Shown here: piece after piece, positions 23,286 to 30,935 of the stretch | Layout of the letters: every line of letters starts with the position of its first letter | Numbering within the stretch: position 1 is the stretch's first letter | From: Chitinophagaceae bacterium | GTDB lineage: Bacteria; Bacteroidota; Bacteroidia; Chitinophagales; Chitinophagaceae | Direction: 5' to 3' | Length of the DNA: 41,290 nucleotides | NCBI GenBank assembly: GCA_014379965.1 | Contig: JACMKU010000219.1 | Location: 1 to 41,290, forward strand | Position numbers and translations under genes: made by a program | The notes under the pieces: generated by a model | What the model saw: only the letters and a program-made list of their open reading frames with translations | Told to the model about the DNA's origin: nothing | The model's database searches: none

Positions 23286-23318
23286 TATAACAAATCATCC
23301 AACAAATGGTAATATTAA
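23286..23318. promoter_or_regulatory. Direct repeat 1, putative AraC-type operator
   Basis: This 33-bp sequence begins TATAACAAATCATCCA and continues AAATGGTAA. It recurs at 23358-23390 with 29 of 33 bases identical. The 72-bp period is close to seven helical turns, so both copies face the same side of the DNA. They lie only in the gap between the AraC-fusion gene and the DUF4242 gene. Confidence 0.65.
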
Positions 23319-23357
23319 ATCTATAAGAGAATTACTTCGATGAGAGGAGAAGCAGAG

Positions 23358-23390
23358 TATAACAAATCATCCAGGAAATGGTAAAATTGA
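23358..23390. promoter_or_regulatory. Direct repeat 2, putative AraC-type operator
   Basis: This is the second copy of the 33-bp repeat at 23286, differing at four positions. It ends 13 bases before the stop codon of the AraC-fusion gene. No third copy was seen upstream of that gene (24502-24606), which argues for control of the DUF4242 gene rather than autoregulation. Confidence 0.65.
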
Positions 23391-23403
23391 TTCAGTGAGG
23401 CAA

Positions 23404-24501
23404 TCAATGCAAGAGATCTAGATAGGCCATGGGGAGAAGCCCGTACTTCTTTTTGAAGCATTTGGTAAAATAGGAAGGGCTGGTAAAGCCAGCATCAAAA
23501 GTGATCTGCGCAATTGAATAACGCTTCTTATTCATCATCTCTTTGGCCTTAGCAAGCCTGAATTCTTTCAACAGGGAATTGGGCGAGTGACCTGTTAACT
23601 CGATAGTCTTCCTGTATAGTTGTGACTTGCTCATCGCAATCGCGTGGCAATAGTCGGTCACATTGAAGTCCGGTTCGTGCCAGTTCTTTTCAAGCGTGTC
23701 GAATAATGATTCGAGTAAGGTCTCGTCCTGTTGAGACAAGGCCCTGATATTTTTGTCATCCTGGAAATATTCTTTTGACACCAGATCCTTCACTTGTGAT
23801 GATACGGCGACCTGGTGATCACCTGCAAGGAGACACATGTGTCCCGCCAGTTGTATTGTATCGCCGAAAAGCTTTTCAGATTTATTTATCGGTTCACCGG
23901 CATTGATACCGATCTTGAAAGTAAATTGCGTGTGATCGAAATGCATATGATCTTTCTGAATGGCAATTGCGCAAGACACCGCTTTAGCTGCGGACGCGAA
24001 AGAGGCGATGAAATTCGTTCCTTCGTGTTCCACTTCCCGACCGTGGTAGGTTGCCAGGTTCTTTCTCACGATCGCACAGTGTTCATTTAATAATGCAGCC
24101 GCAGCTTCCTTTCCAATGGCATGTTGCAATAGGATGGGATCGGTCGCTCGGGTGACGAGCAGTACGCGAAAAGAGGGGTCGGCAAAGACCTTCAATCCAT
24201 CCTTTGTTACCTCGGCCTCTTCGGGATCATAGATCCGACCGAGAAAGGATTCCACAATGTTGCTGTTGACCTCGATGATCCGGTGGGGTATCAGACCATG
24301 TGCGTGTGAATGCATCTGCTCCACTGCTTCTTTATCTGGAGCCTCAATCAGGCAAAACACGTTTTCTCTCTCCTCATCAATCCAGTAGGTCATGCACTTG
24401 CAATCGTGCTCATCCTGCATAAGGACATCGAGGCGGTGCGCCTCTGCGACATCCTTGGCTTTTACGCCGGGGATGATGTGTATGTCCATGTAGATTGGCA
24501 T
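23404..24501 (-). CDS. Three-domain regulator: DUF4242 + degenerate cyclase-like domain + AraC HTH
   Basis: The 365-residue cytoplasmic protein has no signal peptide. Residues 1-92 are a DUF4242 domain (MPIYMDIHIIPGV to SFLGRI). About 110-245 match the class III nucleotide-cyclase fold (FRVLLVTRATD, IASFASAAKAVSCAIAIQ, FKIGINAGEP, QVAVSSQV). The two metal-binding aspartates are not where they should be: the usual GDG is GTN at 161-163 and no FTDI/VGST block is seen. It is therefore probably a ligand-sensing remnant, not an enzyme. Residues 262-362 are an AraC-type double HTH with RLAKAKEMM and ITFDAGFTSPSYFTKCFKKKYG. The next gene downstream is a secreted DUF4242 protein with repeated operator-like sites. 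Confidence 0.82.
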   Translation of the reverse strand: MPIYMDIHIIPGVKAKDVAEAHRLDVLMQDEHDCKCMTYWIDEERENVFCLIEAPDKEAVEQMHSHAHGLIPHRIIEVNSNIVESFLGRIYDPEEAEVTKDGLKVFADPSFRVLLVTRATDPILLQHAIGKEAAAALLNEHCAIVRKNLATYHGREVEHEGTNFIASFASAAKAVSCAIAIQKDHMHFDHTQFTFKIGINAGEPINKSEKLFGDTIQLAGHMCLLAGDHQVAVSSQVKDLVSKEYFQDDKNIRALSQQDETLLESLFDTLEKNWHEPDFNVTDYCHAIAMSKSQLYRKTIELTGHSPNSLLKEFRLAKAKEMMNKKRYSIAQITFDAGFTSPSYFTKCFKKKYGLLPMAYLDLLH

Positions 24502-24606
24502 GTTCCTTGGCGACGGAATTGGCTTTTGAGTGGAAGCTTTCCGGAAGTTCTAATGTACAATTTTTATTGGTAGGTGTTTGCGCCACTTGGTATTCCTTAG
24601 TGAAGG

Positions 24607-26403
24607 TTAGGAGGAAAGGAGTTTCAGGTAGGCGGCATTGTCCTTAAGCATAGTCCAGCCTTGCCTGGTGGACATGAAGTGCTTGCCTTTCCTTTTCGCA
24701 TTTATTCGACTGATTCGGTATAAGATATTGAGGTGAACGATGATCTCCCTCCACGCAAAGAATATCGAATGCGAAGGATCGTAAATGTGGGTGGGCTCAC
24801 TACCGGCCCCGTTTAGTTCAATGATAGAGAATTCCTTTCCTGCCTCGAGTTCCTCCCATGAATTGAACTTGACGTCGAGTCGGCCATAGTAGAACTCCGG
24901 TATGCATTGACACAACCTGTCTATCGTGTTATTCAGGGCTACATTCGCCTGCTTTGTCTGATCGGTAAAGCGAGCACCCCTGCTATGATTACCATAGGGG
25001 ACTAATTTGTGTTTAACACCGATTGGCAACACTGTATGGAGCGAATCGCCATACGTCTTCCGCAATGCGACTAACTGCAAAACATATCGTTTCTCTTTCA
25101 TTAAGAGTTCTTCGATTTTCGAAATTCCATCGCCGATGACTGTTACGAATTCCTTTCCCACGATGCCGGAGATCCTTCCACTCGGTTCGCCGGGTATGCG
25201 GTAGTAGAAGATGCCGATCTCGTTTGGATAGTCAACATATTCCTGTAACAGGAAGTCTACCTTCATTGACGCGCTGTATGCATATAGATCTGCCATCGAA
25301 TGCAGCAGCTTCACTTGCACTCCACGCTGCCCGATGTCCGGCTTCGCGATCATTGGGAATGTTAGTTTTTTATCTGATAATACTCTCTGCAATTCGTTTT
25401 GTGTAATCCCAATTCTGCAGAGAATACCGGCTGGGTAGCAGCCTGCTGGCATGAGATCATAAATTTGTTTTTTTGACTCAAGAAGAAAGCCAGCGTTTTT
25501 AATGAGTGGATTCGCCATGCTGAAGAAAAAGAAGGATCGAGCCTTAATGCTAAGCCACATCCAATAGATGTATACGGGAAAATACACCAGGTGAAATGGC
25601 CAGTATTCCCAATGTCTGGCGCGTATTAAGATCGTTCGCGTCACCAATTTTAGATCCTGCAACGATTTAACTTTTTTGGATTGTGTTTGATGGTAGACAG
25701 GAAGCATGGTCTCATGAAATGTATCCTTATGCAAATCATGATAAGATAGTCTAGTCGATGATGGAGACAAGTAGATAGAAGTGATACTCACCGTGCTTAT
25801 TCCATTCTTCCGTTTCATGATGATGTCATTAGCTGGATCGTCCGTCCCTGCATAGCGATGAAATTGCAGCACCTGCTGTTCCGTCACGGATCCGATGGAA
25901 TTTTGCCATTTCATAAACCAACTTTGTCTCATGCCGCGAGCCGCTTCGTCATATAGGGTGACGGATGACCAGATATGCGGGGTATTGGCGCAATGGGAGG
26001 CTCTGTGTTTTATTTCTCCATCCCAGGTGCATTCATAAAGTTGTTTCCTGGTTAATAGAATTAATGTGAACGGCTCGATGTTATGGAGATTGATCCTATC
26101 AAAATGGAGGTCTGGTCGTTTAGACCAGAGAATTTCCAGGAATACCAGGCCCCTGCTCTTACGGTAAGAATTTAGTCGCACATGAGGATTGAATGCGCCG
26201 TTTAGCAGTACCGCCGCATCGCCGTTGCTTTTCGATGCGATCCAACTCCCGCCAAACTTTCCATCCTTGGGATATGCCAACTCCGCGCCGCCTTTACCCT
26301 TGAATATCTCCGGAGCCAGGGCCGGTGTTCGGCTCTGCCATTCATCCCTGTTAGATGTGAGGTAAATTCCGCCCTCTGTAGGGATGTAGGTTACTGTGCA
26401 CAT
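24607..26403 (-). CDS. NRDE/TANGO2-type domain fused to an ATP-grasp ligase domain
   Basis: The protein has 598 residues. Residues 1-235 are a NRDE (TANGO2) domain: it begins MCTVTYIP with Cys2, the residue proposed to act as nucleophile in an Ntn-like fold, and has SNRDEW at 17-22 and KFGGSWIA at 49-56. A linker follows. From about 260 a second protein begins (HWEYWPFHLVYFPVYIYW, SFFFFSMANPLIKNAGFLLE) with an ATP-grasp core: AKPDIGQRGVQV (353-364) for ATP, and D510 (GRLDVKF) with E529/N531 (IELNG) for magnesium. ATP-grasp enzymes join a carboxylate to an amine or thiol through an acyl phosphate. The start overlaps the DinB-like gene by 13 bases. No frameshift is visible at the join. The substrate is unknown. 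Confidence 0.78.
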   Translation of the reverse strand: MCTVTYIPTEGGIYLTSNRDEWQSRTPALAPEIFKGKGGAELAYPKDGKFGGSWIASKSNGDAAVLLNGAFNPHVRLNSYRKSRGLVFLEILWSKRPDLHFDRINLHNIEPFTLILLTRKQLYECTWDGEIKHRASHCANTPHIWSSVTLYDEAARGMRQSWFMKWQNSIGSVTEQQVLQFHRYAGTDDPANDIIMKRKNGISTVSITSIYLSPSSTRLSYHDLHKDTFHETMLPVYHQTQSKKVKSLQDLKLVTRTILIRARHWEYWPFHLVYFPVYIYWMWLSIKARSFFFFSMANPLIKNAGFLLESKKQIYDLMPAGCYPAGILCRIGITQNELQRVLSDKKLTFPMIAKPDIGQRGVQVKLLHSMADLYAYSASMKVDFLLQEYVDYPNEIGIFYYRIPGEPSGRISGIVGKEFVTVIGDGISKIEELLMKEKRYVLQLVALRKTYGDSLHTVLPIGVKHKLVPYGNHSRGARFTDQTKQANVALNNTIDRLCQCIPEFYYGRLDVKFNSWEELEAGKEFSIIELNGAGSEPTHIYDPSHSIFFAWREIIVHLNILYRISRINAKRKGKHFMSTRQGWTMLKDNAAYLKLLSS

Positions 26404-26891
26404 GCTTTCCTGAATTGGATGGTAGATTCTGCGATGCCGAATTCCTCGGGAAGTTCCACCTTGGTTACCGCCTCTATCCCGATTCTTATTAGTGCCATGT
26501 GGTGTACGATGTGTTCCAGGTTGTAAAGCAACTCACGATAATAATTAGTATGAATGTGTATGGTTCCTGTCTCATTGAGTGGAAAAGTGGCTTCGAGTAG
26601 TAATGACTTATCGTCACGTAAAAGTTTATGGGCGATGATACCCAACGACTCTATTGCTAGCACGCGGTCCTTTTCAATTGCATGATCCCTCCTACGATTG
26701 TCATAGTTAACTGTGCCGCTATCATATCCTTTGAAAAGCTCAACAAAGAACTCTATCACGTGCCGGACATGCGCGCCGACGCTCGTTCCAGAAAGGATAT
26801 CCGAAGAATGCTGGTATTGCTCATCGCCTATCTGTTCGAGCGATCTTCTAAGTTGTGCAAGAAGGTTTATTAATGGTTTCTGTAATTGCAT
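26391..26891 (-). CDS. DinB-like four-helix metalloprotein
   Basis: The 166-residue all-helical protein has the DinB/YfiT-like histidine pattern: H41/H44 in AHVRHVIEF and H127 plus H130/H131 in LEHIVHHM. In related proteins such a triad binds a divalent metal. Some DinB-superfamily members act as thiol (bacillithiol or mycothiol) transferases, but nothing here fixes a reaction. It is 7 bases downstream of the DoxX gene and overlaps the NRDE-ATP-grasp gene by 13 bases, so the three are almost certainly co-transcribed. Confidence 0.72.
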   Translation of the reverse strand: MQLQKPLINLLAQLRRSLEQIGDEQYQHSSDILSGTSVGAHVRHVIEFFVELFKGYDSGTVNYDNRRRDHAIEKDRVLAIESLGIIAHKLLRDDKSLLLEATFPLNETGTIHIHTNYYRELLYNLEHIVHHMALIRIGIEAVTKVELPEEFGIAESTIQFRKACAQ

Positions 26892-26898
26892 GGCTAGA

Positions 26899-27321
26899 CT
26901 ATTTTATGGTGTCTGTCGCAAATGATTTCTTTATCCCCATGAAAGCAAGCAACGTGCTTCGGTGGAGGTATACGAGGACGGTACATGCGATGAGGACGAT
27001 GAGTGCGTAGATGAAGAGTTGGCCACCATCATTCATTACCTCGATCCCCAGCCGTGTCAGGTGAAAAAACACTGCGCCACTCATTACCCCGGCTCCAATC
27101 AAAGCTCCGATACCGGTGGTCGCTGGGATCAGAATGAGAATGGCCGCTATAGATTCGACTATACCAGATCCGATTCGACCCCAGGGCTCCATCCCGATCG
27201 TAGAGAATATGTAGACGGATTCTTCGGCGCCGGTGAATTTGAAGAACAGTGTTTGCAGGAGTATCAAAGCGGCGATGATTCGTAGGATCCAGGCCGCGAT
27301 GTTGCGATGCTTAAGAGTCAT
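26899..27321 (-). CDS. DoxX-family membrane protein
   Basis: The 140-residue inner-membrane protein has four predicted helices, near 9-28, 50-67, 70-90 and 101-120. It carries the DoxX-like pattern of an early LQTLFFKFTGAEE loop and GIVESIAAILILIP. DoxX proteins are linked to quinone or redox functions in several bacteria, but the specific role is not known. It lies between two secreted YHS genes and a DinB-like gene on one strand, within the putative ECF-controlled unit. Confidence 0.75.
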   Translation of the reverse strand: MTLKHRNIAAWILRIIAALILLQTLFFKFTGAEESVYIFSTIGMEPWGRIGSGIVESIAAILILIPATTGIGALIGAGVMSGAVFFHLTRLGIEVMNDGGQLFIYALIVLIACTVLVYLHRSTLLAFMGIKKSFATDTIK

Positions 27322-27392
27322 TGTTAATGTTTATATTAAAATATTGATATCGGAAAAAAGGATTTAATTCAGGGATTGGTTTTCCTCGCTCA

Positions 27393-27833
27393 CTAGCCCT
27401 TGTTAATGATCAACGGCCATTGCTCATCCGCTTTTCGTATGTAGCCCTGCTTATCCTTACTCCACGATTCACGAACTTTCTTATTATAATTGAAATATAA
27501 TTTTCCTTCCACGATAGACCACGCATCTGGTTCGGTAGATGCCTTGTATCCGCGCGAGGTCCCAAAGGCACAGTATCCGCCGTACTGTGGCGCGTATTGA
27601 ATCGGGTTAGCCTTAAAAAGCTTAAGGTTTGCACGGGTGGCGAAGAACCAGGTGGCGTCTTGCCAGGAATAGGATAGGCTATCTGATCCTTTCTTTGGTT
27701 CCGAACCTGAGAAATAACTCACGGCGTCGAAACCATGAATCGCCTTTCCGCCTTTGATGAAGACTGGAGACTTTTGCGCATTGAGGTTTGACAAGGTGGA
27801 AAGGGTCCACACGATGAGGAGAATAAGCTTCAT
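27393..27833 (-). CDS. Secreted YHS-domain protein 1
   Basis: The 146-residue protein has a signal peptide (1-19, LNAQ) and one YHS domain (about 28-128): GFDAVSYF (34-41), then QYGGYCAFG with C88. The family is often called YHS (seleno)protein because some members have selenocysteine at the position of this cysteine; here it is Cys (TGC). YHS domains are thought to bind metals such as copper. It is paralogous to the next gene upstream (27890-28360). Confidence 0.82.
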   Translation of the reverse strand: MKLILLIVWTLSTLSNLNAQKSPVFIKGGKAIHGFDAVSYFSGSEPKKGSDSLSYSWQDATWFFATRANLKLFKANPIQYAPQYGGYCAFGTSRGYKASTEPDAWSIVEGKLYFNYNKKVRESWSKDKQGYIRKADEQWPLIINKG

Positions 27834-27889
27834 TCTATTTTTGTATTGACTGTTTGATAAATGCGTTTCAGATTTGAGGTAACGATATT

Positions 27890-28360
27890 CTACTGATATA
27901 TTTTTACCCAGTTAGCATCTGCGTTCTTCTTCAGTGTCACTTCGTTTTTATTCCACGACTTCAGGGTATTATTGAAAAACGAGTTGTAAAACAGGTACAA
28001 TTTTCCATTGATGATCTTGAAGGTTTCCGGGTCTATCTCTACTTTTTCACCTGAGGACCCCATGGCGTAGGCGCACCATCCTCCGTATTGAGGCTCGAAT
28101 CGTATCGGATCGGCGATGAAGAGTTGCCTGTTTTGCGCCCTAGCGAAACGATAAGTTATACCCTGATGGTTATGAATGACATCTTTTCTTCCTTGTACTG
28201 CCTTGTTGCTGGTGAAATACGCTACGGGATCATAGCCGTCGATGGCGAGAGCAGCCTTGGTGATGTTGAATTGTTTCTTTCGTGTATCGCCTTGGGCAAT
28301 GGCATTCGATGTCTGAAGAAAGAGGATCATGCCGATGGCAAGGAGTGAATTTTTATTCAT
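27890..28360 (-). CDS. Secreted YHS-domain protein 2
   Basis: The 156-residue protein has a signal peptide (about 1-22), then a YHS domain with GYDPVAYF (42-49) and QYGGWCAYA with C96. It is a diverged duplicate of the gene 56 bp downstream. A bipartite promoter-like motif at 28384-28410, shared with the sigma-factor gene, lies 24 bases upstream of its ATG. It is therefore probably the first gene of an ECF-driven sub-operon (YHS-YHS-DoxX-DinB-NRDE/ATP-grasp) inside the larger unit. Confidence 0.82.
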   Translation of the reverse strand: MNKNSLLAIGMILFLQTSNAIAQGDTRKKQFNITKAALAIDGYDPVAYFTSNKAVQGRKDVIHNHQGITYRFARAQNRQLFIADPIRFEPQYGGWCAYAMGSSGEKVEIDPETFKIINGKLYLFYNSFFNNTLKSWNKNEVTLKKNADANWVKIYQ

Positions 28361-28383
28361 GATAGAGGTTGCTTTTACACTTT

Positions 28384-28410
28384 GTCGGCGAATGGCAGGT
28401 TTCCTTACAG
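28384..28410 (-). promoter_or_regulatory. Putative ECF promoter P2, upstream of the YHS genes
   Basis: Read on the minus strand, CTGTAAGGA (-35-like) is followed by CC and then CCGAC (-10-like). The same two blocks with the same 18-base offset occur upstream of the ECF sigma gene at 29409-29435, and the sequence between them differs. The predicted start lies about 15-20 bases before the ATG at 28360. Confidence 0.65.
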
Positions 28411-28472
28411 CAGTCTATTAATTTTTTATTTTTTTAATGGGTAGGTCAATTCGCTGAACACGCCCGCACCGA

Positions 28473-28742
28473 TTATTTCTCCAATTCCTTATTAATTCTC
28501 TCCTGCAGATCTTTTTTGAAAGCTTCGGGAAGAGTTGAGTCCGGCATCCGGGATTGGAAGATATTTCTAACCTGACCGTTAATGAGTATGCTTTGCCGCT
28601 GGAAGGTCCGGCAAATGGAACAGCCTGCGATGTGCACCCTGAGTTCGAGTTGCTCCCGCACCGTTAACCTGGAGAGTTGTTTCTTCTCTATGAGAAACGT
28701 AGCCTTTCGGCAGTTGTAGATTATTTTATTGAGGTCGTTCAT
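28473..28742 (-). CDS. Soluble zinc-binding anti-sigma factor
   Basis: The 89-residue protein carries the ZAS motif H37-x3-C41-x2-C44 (HIAGCSIC) with an upstream C11 as possible fourth ligand. It has no membrane helix, so it is a cytoplasmic anti-sigma factor that could sense thiol oxidation or metal directly. It follows the ECF sigma gene by 9 bp, the classical arrangement. It is 112 bp upstream of the first YHS gene. Confidence 0.82.
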   Translation of the reverse strand: MNDLNKIIYNCRKATFLIEKKQLSRLTVREQLELRVHIAGCSICRTFQRQSILINGQVRNIFQSRMPDSTLPEAFKKDLQERINKELEK

Positions 28743-28751
28743 TGATCATGT

Positions 28752-29348
28752 TTAAGTCCAGTTCTTCTGCAGGCATGCCCGTAGGTTTAGCTTTGTCCGA
28801 TGAACAATAACCCAGAAGTTGGCAGCCGTTACCTTGAGTTCCTTGCAAATATTCTCAGTAGCCAGTTCATCCATGTGTTTCATGGTAAAGACGGCTATCC
28901 ATAACGAGGGAAGTTTGTTCATGCACCGCCTCAACACGATGTGAAATTCTTTGGCGAGCAGCTGGTCATCGGGTGTCCTAGCGAATTCCTTCGGGTAATG
29001 CGTTTCCTTCCAATGGCCGTCATCCGCATTGAAGAAATCGTCTTGCTCATCGATATTACTGATTGCGTTATCATTGTTAAGTCCCGAAGATCGTTGACGA
29101 TATACATCTACAATCTTGTTGCGGAGTATGGCTGTCAGCCAGGTGCGCTCGGTGCTTTTTCCTTCGAATCTATCGAGCCGTTCCAGACCGGCAAGGAAAG
29201 TTTCCTGTACGAGGTCTCGCGCGAGTTCCTCGTCGTTGATGCGGGCGATGGTATACGCATAGAAATAGTCTGCGTATTGCTCCACCCATTGGTTTGGGGC
29301 AGTCGTATTTCGTTTCTCCGTAGTGGTCTTTCCCTCTTCCTTTTGCAT
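28752..29348 (-). CDS. ECF-type RNA polymerase sigma factor
   Basis: The protein is 198 residues from the ATG at 29348; the frame is also open to a TTG at 29387, which is less likely. Region 2 is seen in YADYFYAYTIARINDEELA, DLVQETFLAGLERLDRFEG and TWLTAILRNKIVDVYR. Region 4 is seen in LPSLWIAVFTMKHMDELAT through WVIVHRTKLNLRACLQ. Between them is a longer charged linker than in minimal ECF sigmas. It is paired with a zinc anti-sigma factor directly downstream. The bipartite motif at 29409-29435 suggests that it drives its own transcription. Confidence 0.9.
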   Translation of the reverse strand: MQKEEGKTTTEKRNTTAPNQWVEQYADYFYAYTIARINDEELARDLVQETFLAGLERLDRFEGKSTERTWLTAILRNKIVDVYRQRSSGLNNDNAISNIDEQDDFFNADDGHWKETHYPKEFARTPDDQLLAKEFHIVLRRCMNKLPSLWIAVFTMKHMDELATENICKELKVTAANFWVIVHRTKLNLRACLQKNWT

Positions 29349-29408
29349 AGCGGGGTTGTCGGTTTGAGCAAGGTGTAGCCCGGTCAAAGGTCAGTGTTTT
29401 TGGGATTA

Positions 29409-29435
29409 GTCGGGGAGGGGAGGGAATCCTTACAG
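29409..29435 (-). promoter_or_regulatory. Putative ECF promoter P1, upstream of the sigma gene
   Basis: On the minus strand this site reads CTGTAAGGA, two variable bases, CC, nine variable bases, CCGAC. It has the same blocks and spacing as P2 at 28384-28410. It lies about 60 bases upstream of the ATG at 29348. Shared blocks with unlike spacer sequence fit a sigma-recognised -35/-10 pair. Confidence 0.65.
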
Positions 29436-29481
29436 GGTTTGTCTGATTTTTTTTTGGTTCACTTAAAGACGCAAAGAAGGT

Positions 29482-29639
29482 TTCACGCAAAGACGCCAAG
29501 TTTCGCAAAGACGCAAAGGGATATCTAAAATCATACATCCTCTGCGCCTTTGCGAGACTTGGCGTCTTTGTGTGAAGCTGAGCAACTAATCAACTAATCA
29601 ACTTAATCAACTCAGTCAACCAAATCGACCTAGTCAACT
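29482..29639. repeat. Inverted repeat f (GACGCAAAG words) with a TCAACTAA tail
   Basis: The arms 29482-29519 and 29539-29576 are complementary over 38 bases with few mismatches and use the words CACGCAAAGACG and TTCGCAAAGACG. The loop is 19 bases. The tail 29583-29639 has six AATCAACTA/AGTCAACC copies, the complement of the word in elements c and d, and runs into the 3' end of the haloperoxidase-like gene. The gap between the sigma gene and 29630 holds this element and P1 only. Confidence 0.85.
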
Positions 29640-30934
29640 CCATCCCTCTTTGCTCTCTCCACAATCGCCTTCCCCACCTTTCTCCCCAATGTCAATCCCA
29701 CCTCATTATCACTACGGAAGTGAATGCCTCCTTGGAATCTCGACTCCGCCCCATCCTTCGCACGCTTGTCGAAATAGGCCTTCTCACCAGGGAAGAAATA
29801 GGAATAGAGTTCGGCCAACACTCCGCCGACCATCGCATGACCTGATGGATAGCCGGGGAATGGTGGTGTATGGATAAGGACGGGTTTGAAGGTGGTATCA
29901 TATTGATCAGGACGAATGCCCCAGTACGCATACTTGGCGTCCCAGCAGGCGATGAATCCATCATAGGTTGCCACGGCAGCATAGGCATATATCCGAGCCG
30001 CCCTCGGTGCATTGAGGTGCAGGTTGTGCTCGAATAATTTTCTTCCCAACACATCATCGGACTGACTGGCCCAATAGTATGCATTGGCATTGGAACGGAA
30101 TGTCGGCTTAAACTTCTTCAGTTCTTCCATCTCTTTTGCGAAATCGGGTGGTGGACCAGGACGATATTGACTCGCGCTCTCGAGTACTACCGGCTTTCCT
30201 TTGCCTGCAGTTGGGAACATGGCGAACTTGCCATTCCATAGTCCGGGCTGTTGCGGCACCTTTCCATCCCATCCTCCCTGCGGAGAATAACCTTTCGTCT
30301 TCTCTATCTCCAATTCTGCGATCTTCTTACCAAGTTCGAAGCCGGCACGCGTGTCGCTAGGGAATGCAGTACCTGCAGCAATGCGTGAAGTCATCACGCG
30401 TTGCGCCAATTTATTCGCAGAGTCTTTCATCGCGGGGAAGAAATGACCAATGATCGTAGTTGCCACACCGGCCGCTACCGAATGTTCACAAGGATAAGAT
30501 GGACTCTGGGGATCGACTGCAAGCGCCTTGATCCTTTTGTCGGCCTTAAATGGGCGCGGACGATTATAGGCATACTTTGTCTCCCATGCCACTATCGTCG
30601 CGTCATACGTAGCTACACCGACAAGCATACCCGAGAGTATACCACGAAACGCTGTATCTGTTTGCCAAAGTTTGGTGATCATCTCGCTCCAACGATAGCC
30701 GGGTGCACCTGCATTCCAGTATAGTATCTCTTGTCTGCCGGCGGAGTCGAGGTTCTTCTGAATCGCGATCACTTCGGCTACTTCATTCTTATAGGAAGGT
30801 GGCGGTGGCAATCTATGCTCTTTGCCCGAACTGATGAACCAGGTCTTCCAGTAACCGGCCAACGGTTCCATTTGCGCCTTGAGTTGTGCGGCCACCAGCA
30901 GGATGACCAATAGGGCGGTAAAATGTTTTGTCAT
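29630..30934 (-). CDS. Vanadium-haloperoxidase / PAP2-fold protein with internal duplication
   Basis: The 434-residue secreted protein has a signal peptide (1-20). The C-terminal half carries the full signature of vanadium haloperoxidases and acid phosphatases: K334-x6-R341-P342, PSGH with H366, and S398-R399-x5-H405-x3-D409. The N-terminal half repeats the same layout: K120-x6-R127-P128, PCEH with H151, and S183-R184-x5-A190-x3-D194. The metal/phosphate-ligand histidine is alanine in this half. ATYDATIVAW (108-117) and ATYDGFIACW (322-331) show the repeat. Only the C-terminal site should bind vanadate or phosphate. The ATG at 30934 is chosen over the upstream TTG because the signal peptide starts there. 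The last bases lie beside a repeat tail. Confidence 0.85.
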   Translation of the reverse strand: MTKHFTALLVILLVAAQLKAQMEPLAGYWKTWFISSGKEHRLPPPPSYKNEVAEVIAIQKNLDSAGRQEILYWNAGAPGYRWSEMITKLWQTDTAFRGILSGMLVGVATYDATIVAWETKYAYNRPRPFKADKRIKALAVDPQSPSYPCEHSVAAGVATTIIGHFFPAMKDSANKLAQRVMTSRIAAGTAFPSDTRAGFELGKKIAELEIEKTKGYSPQGGWDGKVPQQPGLWNGKFAMFPTAGKGKPVVLESASQYRPGPPPDFAKEMEELKKFKPTFRSNANAYYWASQSDDVLGRKLFEHNLHLNAPRAARIYAYAAVATYDGFIACWDAKYAYWGIRPDQYDTTFKPVLIHTPPFPGYPSGHAMVGGVLAELYSYFFPGEKAYFDKRAKDGAESRFQGGIHFRSDNEVGLTLGRKVGKAIVERAKRDGVD

Positions 30935-30935
30935 G

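Noticed and set aside
23286..23390. CRISPR-like repeats
   Set aside because: Only two copies, with mismatches, no cas genes and a position that fits operators better.
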